Source of the DNA: Polaribacter sp. Hel_I_88
GTDB lineage: Bacteria; Bacteroidota; Bacteroidia; Flavobacteriales; Flavobacteriaceae
Assembly (NCBI RefSeq): GCF_000687935.1
Contig: NZ_JHZZ01000001.1
Span: 186,001-250,000 of the forward strand
Reading direction: 5' to 3'
DNA: 64,000 bases
Part shown: piece after piece, positions 8,809-17,915 of the stretch
How the letters are laid out: each line of letters begins with the position of its first letter
How positions within the stretch are numbered: position 1 is the first letter of the stretch
The notes under the pieces: generated by a model
Seen by the model: the letters and a program-made list of their open reading frames with translations, nothing else
Database searches by the model: none
What the model was told of the DNA's origin: nothing
Made by a program: the position numbers and the translations under genes

Positions 8809-9582
8809 ATGGCAAAGAAGAAAGAAATTTCGGTTGAAGCAAAATTAAGAGCATTGTATGATTTACAATTAATAGACTCTAGAATTGACGAAATTAGAAA
8901 CGTTAGAGGTGAATTACCTTTAGAGGTTGAAGATTTAGAGGATGAAGTTGCTGGATTAAATACAAGAATTACTAACTTAAATAAAGATGTTACTAGTTTA
9001 GAAACAGATATTAATAACAAAAAGTTAGCAATAGATGAATCTAATTCGTTAATGAAAAAATACGATGAGCAGCAACAAAAAGTTAGAAATAACAGAGAAT
9101 TTGATTCTTTATCGAAAGAAATTGAATACCAAGATTTGGAAATTCAATTAGCTGAAAAAAGAATTAACGAGTACAAAGCTAAAATTGCTCAAAAAAATGA
9201 AGTAATTAACGCTACTAAAGAAAAATTAGCAAAGCAAGAAGCTCATTTAGGTCATAAAAAAGCTGAATTAGATGCTATTTTGAAAGAAACTGAAAAAGAA
9301 GAAGCACTTTTGATCAAAAAATCGAAAGAATTTGGTGAGTCTTTAGATGAGCATTTATATACTGCTTATAACAGAATTAGAACCAAAGTAAAAAATGGTT
9401 TAGCTGTTGTTGCCATAGAACGTGGTGCTTCTGGAGGTTCTTATTTTACAATTCCACCTCAGGTACAATTAGAAATTGCTAACAGAAAAAAAATTACTAT
9501 AGACGAACATAGTGGACGTATTTTAGTGGATGCTGCTTTAGCTGAAGAAGAAAAAGAGAAAATGGATAAAATGTTTTCTTAA
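8809..9582 (+). CDS. coiled-coil zinc-ribbon family protein lacking all zinc ligands
   Basis: The 257-residue protein has a long antiparallel coiled coil (about residues 10-185) and a C-terminal part that matches the C4-type zinc-ribbon family (zf-RING_7/CdsZ-like) in every way except the metal site. The family pattern C-x-G-C then IPPQ then C-x-x-CGRILV appears here as GASGGSYFTIPPQ (206-218) and DEHSGRILVD (232-241). There is no cysteine anywhere in the protein. The fold seems kept without zinc. It is translationally linked to the Nif3 gene. Its function is not known with certainty; the coiled coil suggests a scaffold or a nucleic-acid-associated role. Confidence 0.88.
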   Translation: MAKKKEISVEAKLRALYDLQLIDSRIDEIRNVRGELPLEVEDLEDEVAGLNTRITNLNKDVTSLETDINNKKLAIDESNSLMKKYDEQQQKVRNNREFDSLSKEIEYQDLEIQLAEKRINEYKAKIAQKNEVINATKEKLAKQEAHLGHKKAELDAILKETEKEEALLIKKSKEFGESLDEHLYTAYNRIRTKVKNGLAVVAIERGASGGSYFTIPPQVQLEIANRKKITIDEHSGRILVDAALAEEEKEKMDKMFS

Positions 9583-9602
9583 TTTAAAAGAAATAAAATA
9601 GC

Positions 9603-9636
9603 AAAAAAACTCGAAGTGAAAGCTTCGAGTTTTTTT
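9603..9636 (+). terminator. terminator after the Nif3 operon
   Basis: The stem ACTCGAAG with CTTCGAGT (9609-9616 and 9623-9630) is extended by A and T runs and ends in seven T residues. Confidence 0.85.
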
Positions 9637-9639
9637 GTG

Positions 9640-9860
9640 GTGTTTTGTTTTGGTTCGTTTTTTACTTTTTTAGACTCAAATTTATCAAGCACAGTCTTAG
9701 CATACACAGTTTGTCTTGCTGAAAGCATCTCACACAAAAATGGTTTTTTAGGCTTTTGATTACTCAGGCTTTATCAGTTTTGTGTGGGATTTCTACGAAA
9801 TGACAAAGTGAGTGGAAAACGCATAAAAATTAACTTGATTCCTAACTCAAACTTTTAACC
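9640..9860. repeat. non-coding spacer with a decayed repeat
   Basis: No gene is visible. CACACAAAA (9731-9739) and TTTTGTGTG (9778-9786) form an inverted pair 38 bases apart, followed by GATTTCTACGAAATGACAAA, which resembles the end of short repeats common between flavobacterial genes. I take it as a worn copy of such an element. Confidence 0.4.
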
Positions 9861-9864
9861 AAAA

Positions 9865-9891
9865 AAAACTCAAAACTATGTTTTGAGTTTT
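9865..9891 (-). terminator. terminator of the DUF349 gene
   Basis: The stem AAAACTCAAAAC with GTTTTGAGTTTT has a 3-base loop and, on the minus strand, is followed by a run of T. It lies 20 bases after the DUF349 stop codon. Confidence 0.8.
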
Positions 9892-9910
9892 CTTAAATTA
9901 AATATTAATA

Positions 9911-11890
9911 TTAATTATCTAAATTTTTAAGATAATTTAGTTTTTGTTCCCATAAAGCAACCTCTTCTTTAAATTTAGTAACCTGATTTTTTACATTCAT
10001 TACCAAAGGATTATCTGGTTTTGCATTTGAAAAGAATCCTAAGTTATTTTCTAATTGCTGAATTTCTTTAGTAGCTTCATCCATCTTTTTTCTGATAAAA
10101 AATTGCTCAGACTCTAACTTTCTATTGTCATTATCTGCTGCATAACCATCTACAACTGTTGTAAACTTTAGCATAGAAATTTCATCCTTGTCTAAAGATA
10201 AACTTTCTAACATGGCATCTATTTGCTTGTTAAATTTCCCTTCAAGATGACGCATATTTCTTGGCAAAGCACCAAGTGCTCTCCAATCTTCTATAGCACT
10301 TAAAACTGCTTCTTTAGTAGATAATTTGGTTTCTTTTAAGTTTTCTAAAAAGTCTTTTTTAGCAGAAACGTTTGCCTGTTCTTCTTTGCTTACATTATTT
10401 TTTTGTTGATGTAATCTATCAAAATAATAATTACAAGCTGCTTTAAAACGTTTCCATATATCATCAGAGAATTTACGAGGTACATGTCCAATTTCTTTCC
10501 AATCTGCTTGTATTTTCTTTAATGTATTGGTAGCATTGTCCCAATCTTCACTTTCCTTTAAAGACTCAGCAGTTTCAATTAATGCAATTTTCTTTTTTAA
10601 ATTTTCTTGCTGCCAATTCTTTTCCTCTTTGTAAAAAACATTTTTGGCACTATTAAATTTCTTTGTGGCTTTTTTAAATTTTTGCCAAACTTCTTCGCTT
10701 TTAGAATAAGGCAATTTACCAGCATTAAAATATTGTTTTCTTAATGCCTCAATATCATTGATGCTTTTTTGCCAATCGCTATGATTTTTGTTTTTAGAAG
10801 TATCATAAGCATTAATAGCTGCAATAACTTCTAATTTTTTCTCGGTAATTTGTTGATATTTAGAACGCATCTCTTTAAAATAATCATGCCTTTTATCATG
10901 AATTATTTTTGTTGCTTCACTGAATTTATGCCAAATTTCTTCGCGCATTTCACTGGCAACTGGCCCAATATCCTCTTTCCAAATTTTATGTAATTCTTGC
11001 AATTCTTTGGAAGCAAAATTTACATCACTTTCATTTGCTAAAGCTTTCGCTTTTTCTATGATTTGTAATTTTTGCTCTAAATTATTTTTAAACTCTATAT
11101 CTCTAAAATCGTTACTTAAATTTAACAAATCGTAAAAACGCTCTACATGATGATGGTAAATTTTCCAAGTATCATTATAATAGGATTTTGGCACAGGACC
11201 AATCGATCTCCAAGAATCTTGAATATCTTTAAATTTATGATACATAGTTGTGGCATCTGCCTCTTCTATAAGCTCCTTTAAATCTTCAATAACCTTTACT
11301 CTTTTTTCTAAATTAGAGTTTAGTTGTTTGTCAATTTCAACGTAATACGCATCTCTTTTCTTTTTATAATCAGCTAATAAAGAGTTGTACTCTTCTTTAA
11401 CAGGTAACGTAAACTGAAAATCGATAACGTTTCCACCTTCTGCCAAAAAAGCTTTTTTCTTTTCTGAAACAAAAGCTCCAAACTTTTTATTAAAAGCACT
11501 TTTAACCTCTTCTACTTGCGTTTTTATTTTTTGAACAGGATTATCGCTCATAATTTTTTTAAGACTAGCTACTAATTCCTCAAGTGTAAATTTAGAGTAA
11601 TCTTGCTTCGCAACTTCTTCATCAGCATCATTCTTTCCATCTTGCTTATTTTCTGAATTTTCTGCTACAGATTTTTCAATTTCATCTACAGCCTCTTTAT
11701 TTTTATCAATAATTTCAGCTTTTGCAACTTCTTTTAATTCAGTAGTTTCTTGAACAACTTCAACATTTTTTACAGTTTCTTTCTCTGTAGACTGTTCAGC
11801 AATTTCTTGTTTGTTACTTTCTACGTTATTTTCTGTTTCAGCAGATGTTAACTCGTTTTTGTCTAAATTTTGATTAGCATTATCTAACAT
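9911..11890 (-). CDS. DUF349 repeat protein
   Basis: The 659-residue protein starts at ATG 11890 (MLDNANQNLDKN); an in-frame start 26 residues further up adds a sequence without family support. Residues 1-110 are acidic, low-complexity and rich in Glu, Val and Asn. The rest carries five DUF349 helical repeats, each built round a W-x-x-I/L-G-x-V/L-P motif: WRSIGPVPKSYYND, WKEDIGPVASEM, a diverged copy with FNAGKLPYSKSEEVW, WKEIGHVPRKFSDD and WRALGALPRNM. The domain is widespread in Bacteroidota and its role is not established; the acidic head and helical rod suggest a scaffold. It follows aroE on the same strand but has its own terminator. Confidence 0.85.
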   Translation of the reverse strand: MLDNANQNLDKNELTSAETENNVESNKQEIAEQSTEKETVKNVEVVQETTELKEVAKAEIIDKNKEAVDEIEKSVAENSENKQDGKNDADEEVAKQDYSKFTLEELVASLKKIMSDNPVQKIKTQVEEVKSAFNKKFGAFVSEKKKAFLAEGGNVIDFQFTLPVKEEYNSLLADYKKKRDAYYVEIDKQLNSNLEKRVKVIEDLKELIEEADATTMYHKFKDIQDSWRSIGPVPKSYYNDTWKIYHHHVERFYDLLNLSNDFRDIEFKNNLEQKLQIIEKAKALANESDVNFASKELQELHKIWKEDIGPVASEMREEIWHKFSEATKIIHDKRHDYFKEMRSKYQQITEKKLEVIAAINAYDTSKNKNHSDWQKSINDIEALRKQYFNAGKLPYSKSEEVWQKFKKATKKFNSAKNVFYKEEKNWQQENLKKKIALIETAESLKESEDWDNATNTLKKIQADWKEIGHVPRKFSDDIWKRFKAACNYYFDRLHQQKNNVSKEEQANVSAKKDFLENLKETKLSTKEAVLSAIEDWRALGALPRNMRHLEGKFNKQIDAMLESLSLDKDEISMLKFTTVVDGYAADNDNRKLESEQFFIRKKMDEATKEIQQLENNLGFFSNAKPDNPLVMNVKNQVTKFKEEVALWEQKLNYLKNLDN

Positions 11891-12003
11891 ATATACAATG
11901 TTTAAAGGTCTTAATATAATACTATAATTATATTGTTTGTAAAAATACAGACAACTTATGTGAACCACAAGTTATCATTATAAGTAAAATTTATAATTTG
12001 TTA

Positions 12004-12768
12004 TTATTGATTCCAAATTCTCCACGATTCTTCTGCTTGCAGCTCTAACATTTGCAATCCGTTTTTAGTAATTGCTCCTTTTTCTTTTCCTTTTGATAAA
12101 AAAGTAGAGATTGCTGGATTGTAAATTAAATCGTATAAAATGTGGTTTTTTGTGATAAATTGATAAGGTATGTTTGGACATTTATCAACATCAGGAAACG
12201 TTCCTAAAGGTGTAGAATTGATTATAATTGTATGTTTCTCTATAACTTCTTGCGTTAAACTATCGTAAGAAATTTCTTTTTTCCCTTCAGGATTTCTAGA
12301 AACAAACTTATAGGTAATACCATTTCTTTTTAATGCGAACGCAATTGCTTTGGATGCGCCTCCTGTTCCTAAAATCAAAGCTTTTTTATGGTGTTTTTTT
12401 AACAACGGAAGTAAAGAGTTTTCAAAACCAACAACATCCGAATTATAGCCTTTTAAATTCCCTCTTTTTGTGAATTTTATAGTATTTACAGCACCAATTT
12501 TTTTAGCAGTTTTATCGACCTTACTTAAAAAAGGAATAATTTCTTCTTTATAAGGAATGGTTACATTGATCCCTTTTAGATGCTCATTTTCATCGATAAT
12601 TTTAGGAAAATCTTCTATATTTTGCAAATCGAAATTTACATATTTACTTTTTTTAAGTTTTAATTTTTCAAACTTATCCGTAAAATATCCTCTTGAAAAT
12701 GAATAGGAAATATTTTTTCCTAACAAACCAAACAATTTATTTTTTTCTTCTCCTGTCATAATAATCAA
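12004..12768 (-). CDS. aroE: shikimate dehydrogenase
   Basis: AroE reduces 3-dehydroshikimate to shikimate with NADPH in aromatic amino acid synthesis. The 254-residue protein (or 251 from ATG 12759, MTGEEKNK) shows the substrate site NISYSFSRGYF near the N-terminus, NVTIPYKEEI with the catalytic Lys, GAVNTI, the nucleotide loop GTGGASKAI, and INSTPLGTFPD. NGLQMLELQAEESW near the C-terminus completes the site. Its start overlaps the end of the upstream DUF368 gene by 32 bases (23 from the second ATG), so translation is probably coupled, although the two functions have no obvious link. Confidence 0.93.
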   Translation of the reverse strand: MIIMTGEEKNKLFGLLGKNISYSFSRGYFTDKFEKLKLKKSKYVNFDLQNIEDFPKIIDENEHLKGINVTIPYKEEIIPFLSKVDKTAKKIGAVNTIKFTKRGNLKGYNSDVVGFENSLLPLLKKHHKKALILGTGGASKAIAFALKRNGITYKFVSRNPEGKKEISYDSLTQEVIEKHTIIINSTPLGTFPDVDKCPNIPYQFITKNHILYDLIYNPAISTFLSKGKEKGAITKNGLQMLELQAEESWRIWNQ

Positions 12769-13747
12769 TTGCTAATATTAATCCTATTCCCAAAAATATA
12801 AAGAATATGGCTAAACCTGTTTCTAAATTTAATGTTTCTGGAATAAAACGTTCGTAATTTTCAACTATTTTATTTCCTTTTGTATCTAAAGAAACAACTC
12901 CATTGTCAGTTACATAAATCGTTTTTTTCCAAGGCCAAACAATGCCTAAAGAACCTGTAATAAAACCAATAATAACTGCATTTACTATTTTATTATAATG
13001 TTTTAACACATAGCCTAAAAGATGCGAAATAGAAACCAAACCAAATGCAGAACCTCCAGTAAAAACAGCTATTATTTTTAGGTATCTTATTTTTATTGGG
13101 TCTGATAAAACATCAAAATTACCTGTAAGCAAATTAGTCATTATGTATAATAAAGCGTTTACAGAATCTACCAAAAGCAATACATAATTGCCCAACAATA
13201 TTAAAATAAAAGAACCTGAAAGCCCAGGCAATGTCATGCCAGAAACACCAATAATTCCACAAATAAAAACAAACCAAAGATTGTCATTTTCTACTGCTGG
13301 TGTTAAAAAACTAATGCCTACACCAATACTTGCTCCTATAATTAAAGAGATAAAATTCCTTTTTGTCCAACCTCCAAAATCTTTACCAATGTAATAAATT
13401 GAGCCAATGATCATCCCAAAAAACCAACTCCAAACATAGAGTTCGTAGTTTTTTAAAAAATAATCTAGTAATAAGGAAACACTAAAATAACTGAACAAAC
13501 TACCTCCCATTACAAGGAAAATAAATTGCGCATTTGTATAGTGATAAAATTTTTTGAACTCGCCAGCCCATAATAACTTCAGGGCTTTTAGATTCACTTT
13601 TTGAAAAGAATAAATCAACTCTTCATAAAAACCTAAAACAAAAGAAACTGTTCCTCCAGAAACACCAGGAACTTTATTGGCAGCACCCATGGCTAACCCT
13701 TTAAAGAACAACGTTACTTTTTGCGGAAAAGTTCTTTCTTGTAGCAT
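12737..13747 (-). CDS. DUF368 polyprenyl-phosphate transporter family protein, second copy
   Basis: The 336-residue integral membrane protein carries the DUF368 signatures GAANKVPGVSGGT near the N-terminus and MTLPGLSGSFILILLGNY in the middle, which look like two re-entrant glycine/serine hairpins of an internally duplicated fold. I count eight to ten hydrophobic segments. DUF368 proteins (PopT) have been linked to recycling of undecaprenyl phosphate across the inner membrane; this assignment is by family. The ATG directly follows the stop codon of the first copy (TAAATG), so both are made from one message. Confidence 0.85.
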   Translation of the reverse strand: MLQERTFPQKVTLFFKGLAMGAANKVPGVSGGTVSFVLGFYEELIYSFQKVNLKALKLLWAGEFKKFYHYTNAQFIFLVMGGSLFSYFSVSLLLDYFLKNYELYVWSWFFGMIIGSIYYIGKDFGGWTKRNFISLIIGASIGVGISFLTPAVENDNLWFVFICGIIGVSGMTLPGLSGSFILILLGNYVLLLVDSVNALLYIMTNLLTGNFDVLSDPIKIRYLKIIAVFTGGSAFGLVSISHLLGYVLKHYNKIVNAVIIGFITGSLGIVWPWKKTIYVTDNGVVSLDTKGNKIVENYERFIPETLNLETGLAIFFIFLGIGLILAIDYYDRRRKK

Positions 13748-14767
13748 TTACTGCTTTTTAACGGCTAATTTTTCCATCAATAAAATAAGCACAAAACCAA
13801 CAACCGCTAAAATAAGCGCAGGAATTAATTGAGAATCCAGTCCTAAATTTACCTCTGTATACTGAAAAGGAGAAATACTTTTTTCTAAAGCTACTTTGTA
13901 AGTTTCAAAATTATCAATTTGCTTTTGATATACTGACAAACTACCTACATTGCTTACCTCGTTAAATGGTACAACAGCACTCGAAGATTTATCAAAAACA
14001 GACTGCGTTAGTTTCCAAGGCCAAATTTTATTTAAAGAACCGATGATAAAACCTGTTAAAACTGCTAAGGTGTAATTTTTATAATTGGCAAATAACCATT
14101 TTAAAATTTTAGAAAACGCTAATAAACCAACCACTGCACCTGTCATAAAAATTAAGATTGTTTTAAAATCTCTATTGGTAACAGCATCTAAAATTGGCTT
14201 ATAAGCTCCTAATAAAACTAAAATAAAAGAACCTGAAATTCCTGGTAAAATCATGGCACAAATTGCAATAGCACCCGCAAACAAAATATAAAGTGAAGAT
14301 GAACTTTCCGAAACTAACGGATTTAAAGTAGTTATGTAAAAGGCTAAAAAAGCACCTAAGATTAAGATGATTATCGAGATTAAATTCCATTTTGTAATTT
14401 GCTTTGCGATATAAATAATACTCGCCAATACCAAACCAAAAAAGAAAGACCACAACAAAACAGGCTGATTTTCTAATAAATATTTAATAGCTTTTGCTAA
14501 AGAAACAATACTGATAAAAATACCGATAAATAAGGCTAATAAAAAATTACCATTCAACTGTTTCCAGGCTGCTTTAAAACCGTCATTCTTTAACGTTTTA
14601 AACAACCCCACATTTACATTGCTAATAGAACCTAATAATTCCTCGTAAATACCAGATATAAAAGCAATTGTACCTCCAGAAACCCCAGGAACTACGTCTG
14701 CAGCACCCATTGCCATTCCTTTTAAGCCAATTACCACATAATCTTTAATTTTTCTACTCATTATCAA
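13748..14767 (-). CDS. DUF368 polyprenyl-phosphate transporter family protein, first copy
   Basis: The 339-residue protein (337 if started at ATG 14761, MSRKIKDYV) has the same layout as its downstream neighbour: GAADVVPGVSGGT near the N-terminus and MILPGISGSFILVLLGAY in the middle, with many membrane segments. The two are diverged tandem duplicates. The family is tied to flipping of the C55 lipid carrier used in peptidoglycan and other polymer synthesis. Having two might allow a heterodimer, or separate substrates or conditions; neither can be chosen from sequence. A 92-base spacer separates it from the divergent MBL gene. Confidence 0.86.
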   Translation of the reverse strand: MIMSRKIKDYVVIGLKGMAMGAADVVPGVSGGTIAFISGIYEELLGSISNVNVGLFKTLKNDGFKAAWKQLNGNFLLALFIGIFISIVSLAKAIKYLLENQPVLLWSFFFGLVLASIIYIAKQITKWNLISIIILILGAFLAFYITTLNPLVSESSSSLYILFAGAIAICAMILPGISGSFILVLLGAYKPILDAVTNRDFKTILIFMTGAVVGLLAFSKILKWLFANYKNYTLAVLTGFIIGSLNKIWPWKLTQSVFDKSSSAVVPFNEVSNVGSLSVYQKQIDNFETYKVALEKSISPFQYTEVNLGLDSQLIPALILAVVGFVLILLMEKLAVKKQ

Positions 14768-14831
14768 TTTTTTAAAAAACGAAGATAAAAGAAAATAAAG
14801 AAATCATACCAAGATTTTTTTTCAATATTCT

Positions 14832-14839
14832 TATCTTTG
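14832..14839 (+). promoter_or_regulatory. -7 box of the MBL/sodC promoter
   Basis: TATCTTTG, an exact TAnnTTTG match, lies 20 bases before the ATG of the MBL-fold gene. No clear -33 TTG is seen. Confidence 0.5.
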
Positions 14840-14859
14840 AGATTAACTATATTATAAAA

Positions 14860-15645
14860 ATGAAAAAACAACTAATCTTATTGACTCTTTTTGCAACTAT
14901 TTTTTTTGCTTGTAAAAATGATGTAAAAAAAACCGCTGATAAAGAAACGACTCCAGTTGAAGAACAAATAGCAGTTTCTGAAACTAAAATAACACCCATA
15001 AGTCATGCAACTACAGTAATTGAGTTCGATGATACTATAATGTATTTAGATCCTACAGGTGGTTTAGAAGCTTTTGCAGATTTTGAAAATGCCCATTATG
15101 TTTTAATAACCGACATTCATGGAGATCATATGAACAAAGAAACTTTAGCAAGTTTAGATTTAGAAACTACAACTATTATTGCTCCAGAAGCTGTTGCTAA
15201 ACAATTAAGTGATTTAAAAGTTAAAGAAATAATTGTCATCAATAATGGTGAAGAAAAAAGTTTCGATAACTTTAAGGTTGAAGCAATACCTATGTATAAT
15301 TTAAGAGAAGAAGCTTTAAAATTTCATCCTAAAGGAAGAGGAAATGGTTATGTTTTAACGATTGATACCGAACGAATTTACTTTTCTGGCGATACAGAAG
15401 ATATTCCTGAAATGCGCAATTTAAAAAATATCGACAAAGCTTTTGTGTGTATGAATTTACCCTACACAATGACTGTAGAAAGTGCTGCTGATGGTGTTTT
15501 AGCGTTTCAACCAAAAAAAGTATATCCTTATCATTATAGAGGAACAGAAGGTTTAAGTGATGTGGAAAAGTTCAAAACAATTGTAAATGAAAAAAATACT
15601 GATATTGAAGTAATTCAGTGGAATTGGTACCCAAATAGAAAATAA
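14860..15645 (+). CDS. MBL-fold metallo-hydrolase lipoprotein
   Basis: The 261-residue protein has a lipoprotein signal ending FFAC at Cys18. The mature part is a compact metallo-beta-lactamase fold of the UlaG-like kind: HATTVIEFDDTIMYLDP, then the metal motif DIHGDHMN, then YFSGDTEDIPEM and a late His in YPYHYRG. The first His of the classic HxHxDH is Asp here, a variant seen in this subfamily. It should sit in the periplasm or outer membrane and hydrolyse an ester or phosphodiester; the substrate is unknown. It is followed 26 bases later by sodC and probably shares its message. Confidence 0.85.
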   Translation: MKKQLILLTLFATIFFACKNDVKKTADKETTPVEEQIAVSETKITPISHATTVIEFDDTIMYLDPTGGLEAFADFENAHYVLITDIHGDHMNKETLASLDLETTTIIAPEAVAKQLSDLKVKEIIVINNGEEKSFDNFKVEAIPMYNLREEALKFHPKGRGNGYVLTIDTERIYFSGDTEDIPEMRNLKNIDKAFVCMNLPYTMTVESAADGVLAFQPKKVYPYHYRGTEGLSDVEKFKTIVNEKNTDIEVIQWNWYPNRK

Positions 15646-15671
15646 TTATTAACTAAAAATAGAAATTAAAC

Positions 15672-16193
15672 ATGAAAAATTTAAAAATAGGAATCTTAAT
15701 TTGCTGTGTAGCATTATTCTCTTGTACAGAAAATGTAGAAAAAACAGCAGTTGCTAATTTATCTCCAAAAAGCGGAAGTAATGTTACTGGAAACTTAACT
15801 TTTACAGAAAGTAATGGAAAGGTAATGATGAAAGCAACCATTAAAGGGTTAACACCTGGAGGAACACATGCCATTCATATTCACGAAAATGGAGATTGTT
15901 CTTCTGATGATGGAACCTCTGCTGGAGGACACTGGAACCCAACAAGCCATGATCATGGAAAATGGAAAGAAGGAGATTTCCATAGTGGAGATATTGGAAA
16001 CTTAGAAGCAGATGAAAATGGTGTTGCAACTATTGAAAAAGAAAGCGATTTCTGGGCAATAAATGGCGATGATGAAACTAAAAACATTGTTGGTAAAGGA
16101 ATTATAGTACATGCAGGAGTAGATGATTTTACATCTCAACCTTCTGGAGCAGCTGGAGCAAGAGTTGCTTGTGGAGTGATTGAAGTACAATAA
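15672..16193 (+). CDS. sodC: Cu/Zn superoxide dismutase, lipoprotein
   Basis: The 173-residue protein has a lipobox cysteine at 18 and a complete Cu/Zn SOD domain. Copper ligands His69 and His71 lie in HAIHIHENGDC, the bridging His87 in GGHWNP, zinc ligands follow (His95, His104 in DFHSGDIGN, Asp107) and the last copper His147 is in IIVHAGVDD. Arg164 in AGARVACGVI is the guiding arginine, and Cys76 with Cys167 should form the disulfide. It converts superoxide to oxygen and peroxide in the envelope. Its place behind an MBL lipoprotein suggests an envelope stress role. Confidence 0.95.
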   Translation: MKNLKIGILICCVALFSCTENVEKTAVANLSPKSGSNVTGNLTFTESNGKVMMKATIKGLTPGGTHAIHIHENGDCSSDDGTSAGGHWNPTSHDHGKWKEGDFHSGDIGNLEADENGVATIEKESDFWAINGDDETKNIVGKGIIVHAGVDDFTSQPSGAAGARVACGVIEVQ

Positions 16194-16217
16194 TTTTACA
16201 AAATATTTAATCTATAG

Positions 16218-16248
16218 AAAGCCACTAATTTTTTAGTGGCTTTTTTTT
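16218..16248 (+). terminator. terminator after sodC
   Basis: The stem AAAGCCACTA with TAGTGGCTTT (16218-16227 and 16234-16243) runs into eight T residues. Confidence 0.88.
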
Positions 16249-16466
16249 GGGTTTTAAGTTAATTGAAATTCAATAGGTTAAACTTTTATATTACTGAAAA
16301 AAATAAATTATATTTACGGAACAATAGTAATATAAAAAAATTATCAAGTCACGTTTGTTTTATGGGATGTATATACTAAAATTTGTTATAATAAGGATTT
16401 GGCAATAATTTAACACCCCCTATTTAAAGATAATAAATTTTGATTTTTTATTAAGATATTAAAATG

Positions 16467-16474
16467 TATTTTTG
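16467..16474 (+). promoter_or_regulatory. putative -7 box of the accessory cassette
   Basis: TATTTTTG matches TAnnTTTG exactly and overlaps the first possible TTG start of the cassette. If it is used, transcription begins near 16480 and translation must start later, for example at GTG 16502. No good -33 element is seen: the nearest TTTG is 24 bases upstream. Confidence 0.4.
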
Positions 16475-17269
16475 CAAATAATTATAAATTATATCAAAAA
16501 AGTGTTTGGATTTCCAAAAGTAGAACATAAAAAGTATAATAAAAATTTTCTTAAAACTGTAGTTTTTCAATTACAATTTGAAAAATGTCTAAATTTAGAA
16601 TCTAAAGAATCTGAAATAGGTCAAATTTTCAAAACTAATTTTCCAAGACTAACTGGTGGAAAAGGAAAAGGATTTGAGATTATTCTCAATAATGAAAATG
16701 CAAATTTTCAGCAAGTAAACAATGGTCATAATATAAATATGAAATCCGAAAATGGACAACGTATTATAGATATTAATGAAACTGGATTAAGTTTTACAAT
16801 TGGAGGAAGCTCTTATATTTCCTTTGAAAATTTAATACAAGACATAAATAATATTATAACTTTTTTAGATTTATGCAAAATAAATTCTATTAAGAGATTA
16901 GCTATAAGAAAGATTAATATCGTTGAGTTTAAAAATAATGAAAATCCTTCAGATATTTTAAACTTCTTAATTAACCCAAATTTAGTCGGACATATTCAAG
17001 ATTTTCCTAATAGAAATTTAATCAACCATAGTATACAGTCTTTAAATTATAAAGAAGATGATAAATATCTTAATATTAAATATGGGTTAAATATCCCACC
17101 ACAACTTAATTCCGAATTGGGACAATTAATAATAGACATTGATTTATACAGACAAGAATTAATTGAAAGAAAAAATATTATATCTGAATCAAAATTAATG
17201 AATTCAGAAATTTTTAATATCTTTAACTGGTTAATTAATGACAATACAAAACAACTTTTAAATGGCTAA
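16472..17269 (+). CDS. TIGR04255-like family protein
   Basis: The 265-residue protein resembles the sporadically distributed TIGR04255 family: an N-terminal stretch YNKNFLKTVVFQLQFE, an FPRLTGGKGKGFEI region, a central RLAIRKINIVEF and a late LIIDIDLYRQEL strand. Members often occur in accessory gene groups; none has a settled function that I know of. There is no ATG in frame near the front. TTG 16472 is the first start, but a promoter box covers it, so GTG 16502 (VFGFPKVEHKKY) may be the true one. The stop overlaps the next gene by 8 bases, so it heads a three-gene unit. Confidence 0.65.
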   Translation: MQIIINYIKKVFGFPKVEHKKYNKNFLKTVVFQLQFEKCLNLESKESEIGQIFKTNFPRLTGGKGKGFEIILNNENANFQQVNNGHNINMKSENGQRIIDINETGLSFTIGGSSYISFENLIQDINNIITFLDLCKINSIKRLAIRKINIVEFKNNENPSDILNFLINPNLVGHIQDFPNRNLINHSIQSLNYKEDDKYLNIKYGLNIPPQLNSELGQLIIDIDLYRQELIERKNIISESKLMNSEIFNIFNWLINDNTKQLLNG

Positions 17270-17915
17270 AATTGAAATTATAGACAATGAAAGAACTTTA
17301 GAGGAAATACGCGATTTTTCTGGATATGTTTTTGAACAATCTAAATTAAATCCTACTATAGCTTTTAAAAACAATGTATTTCTAACATCTTTATTAGTTG
17401 GTGCTAGTTTAGTATCAACAAATGAGGCTTCTGCTACTGAATCATTTAAATTTGAAAATTCAAATAAGAATGAAATAACAACAACCTGTGAATATAACGA
17501 AACCATCAATCAAGGTTTAGTTAAATACATCCACAACATTAATGTTATTTCTAAAAGAAAAATTTCAAAAAACTCTTTACTTAAAAGCATTCTTTCATTT
17601 AAATCTTTAACTGAAAGTTGGGATGGTTATGGAGCAGTTCCCTTAGAAATAGAAAGCGCAACAAATTCAATTCAACTTTTAGATTTGATTGGAGAAAATA
17701 TTTTTTGTACTATAAGTGACTTTCATCCAAACCCAAATGGTACAATTACTTTTGAATGGGAAAATTCAGAAAATGAAATGGTCTCATTAGAAATAGGCAA
17801 TAATTCATTTTCTTATTTTGTTGAAATGGCTTCAACAAATGTTATGTTTTTCAACAATAAATTAATTAATGCTAAAGAGGCTAAAAAACTTTCTGAGTTT
17901 ATTCAAGCTATTTAA
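17262..17915 (+). CDS. hypothetical protein with a SWDGYGA domain
   Basis: I cannot name this 217-residue protein. Residues 1-60 hold a mildly hydrophobic stretch (FLTSLLVGASLVSTNEASA, 40-58) that could be a membrane segment or a buried helix. The C-terminal half has a pattern I have seen in other uncharacterised accessory proteins: SWDGYGAVPL (119-128), then PNPNGTITFEW (156-166), then a beta strand MVSLEIGNNSFSYF. Its ATG lies inside the end of the TIGR04255-like gene and its last 47 bases overlap the next gene, so all three are likely translated together and work together. Confidence 0.6.
   Translation: MAKIEIIDNERTLEEIRDFSGYVFEQSKLNPTIAFKNNVFLTSLLVGASLVSTNEASATESFKFENSNKNEITTTCEYNETINQGLVKYIHNINVISKRKISKNSLLKSILSFKSLTESWDGYGAVPLEIESATNSIQLLDLIGENIFCTISDFHPNPNGTITFEWENSENEMVSLEIGNNSFSYFVEMASTNVMFFNNKLINAKEAKKLSEFIQAI

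Noticed and set aside
8565..8837. Second plus-strand frame over the end of the Nif3 gene
   Set aside because: It is an out-of-frame shadow of a well-supported gene and crosses into the next one.
12004..12768. aroE overlap with DUF368 as a gene fusion or frameshift
   Set aside because: Both proteins are complete and the overlap is only 32 bases, a normal coupled arrangement.
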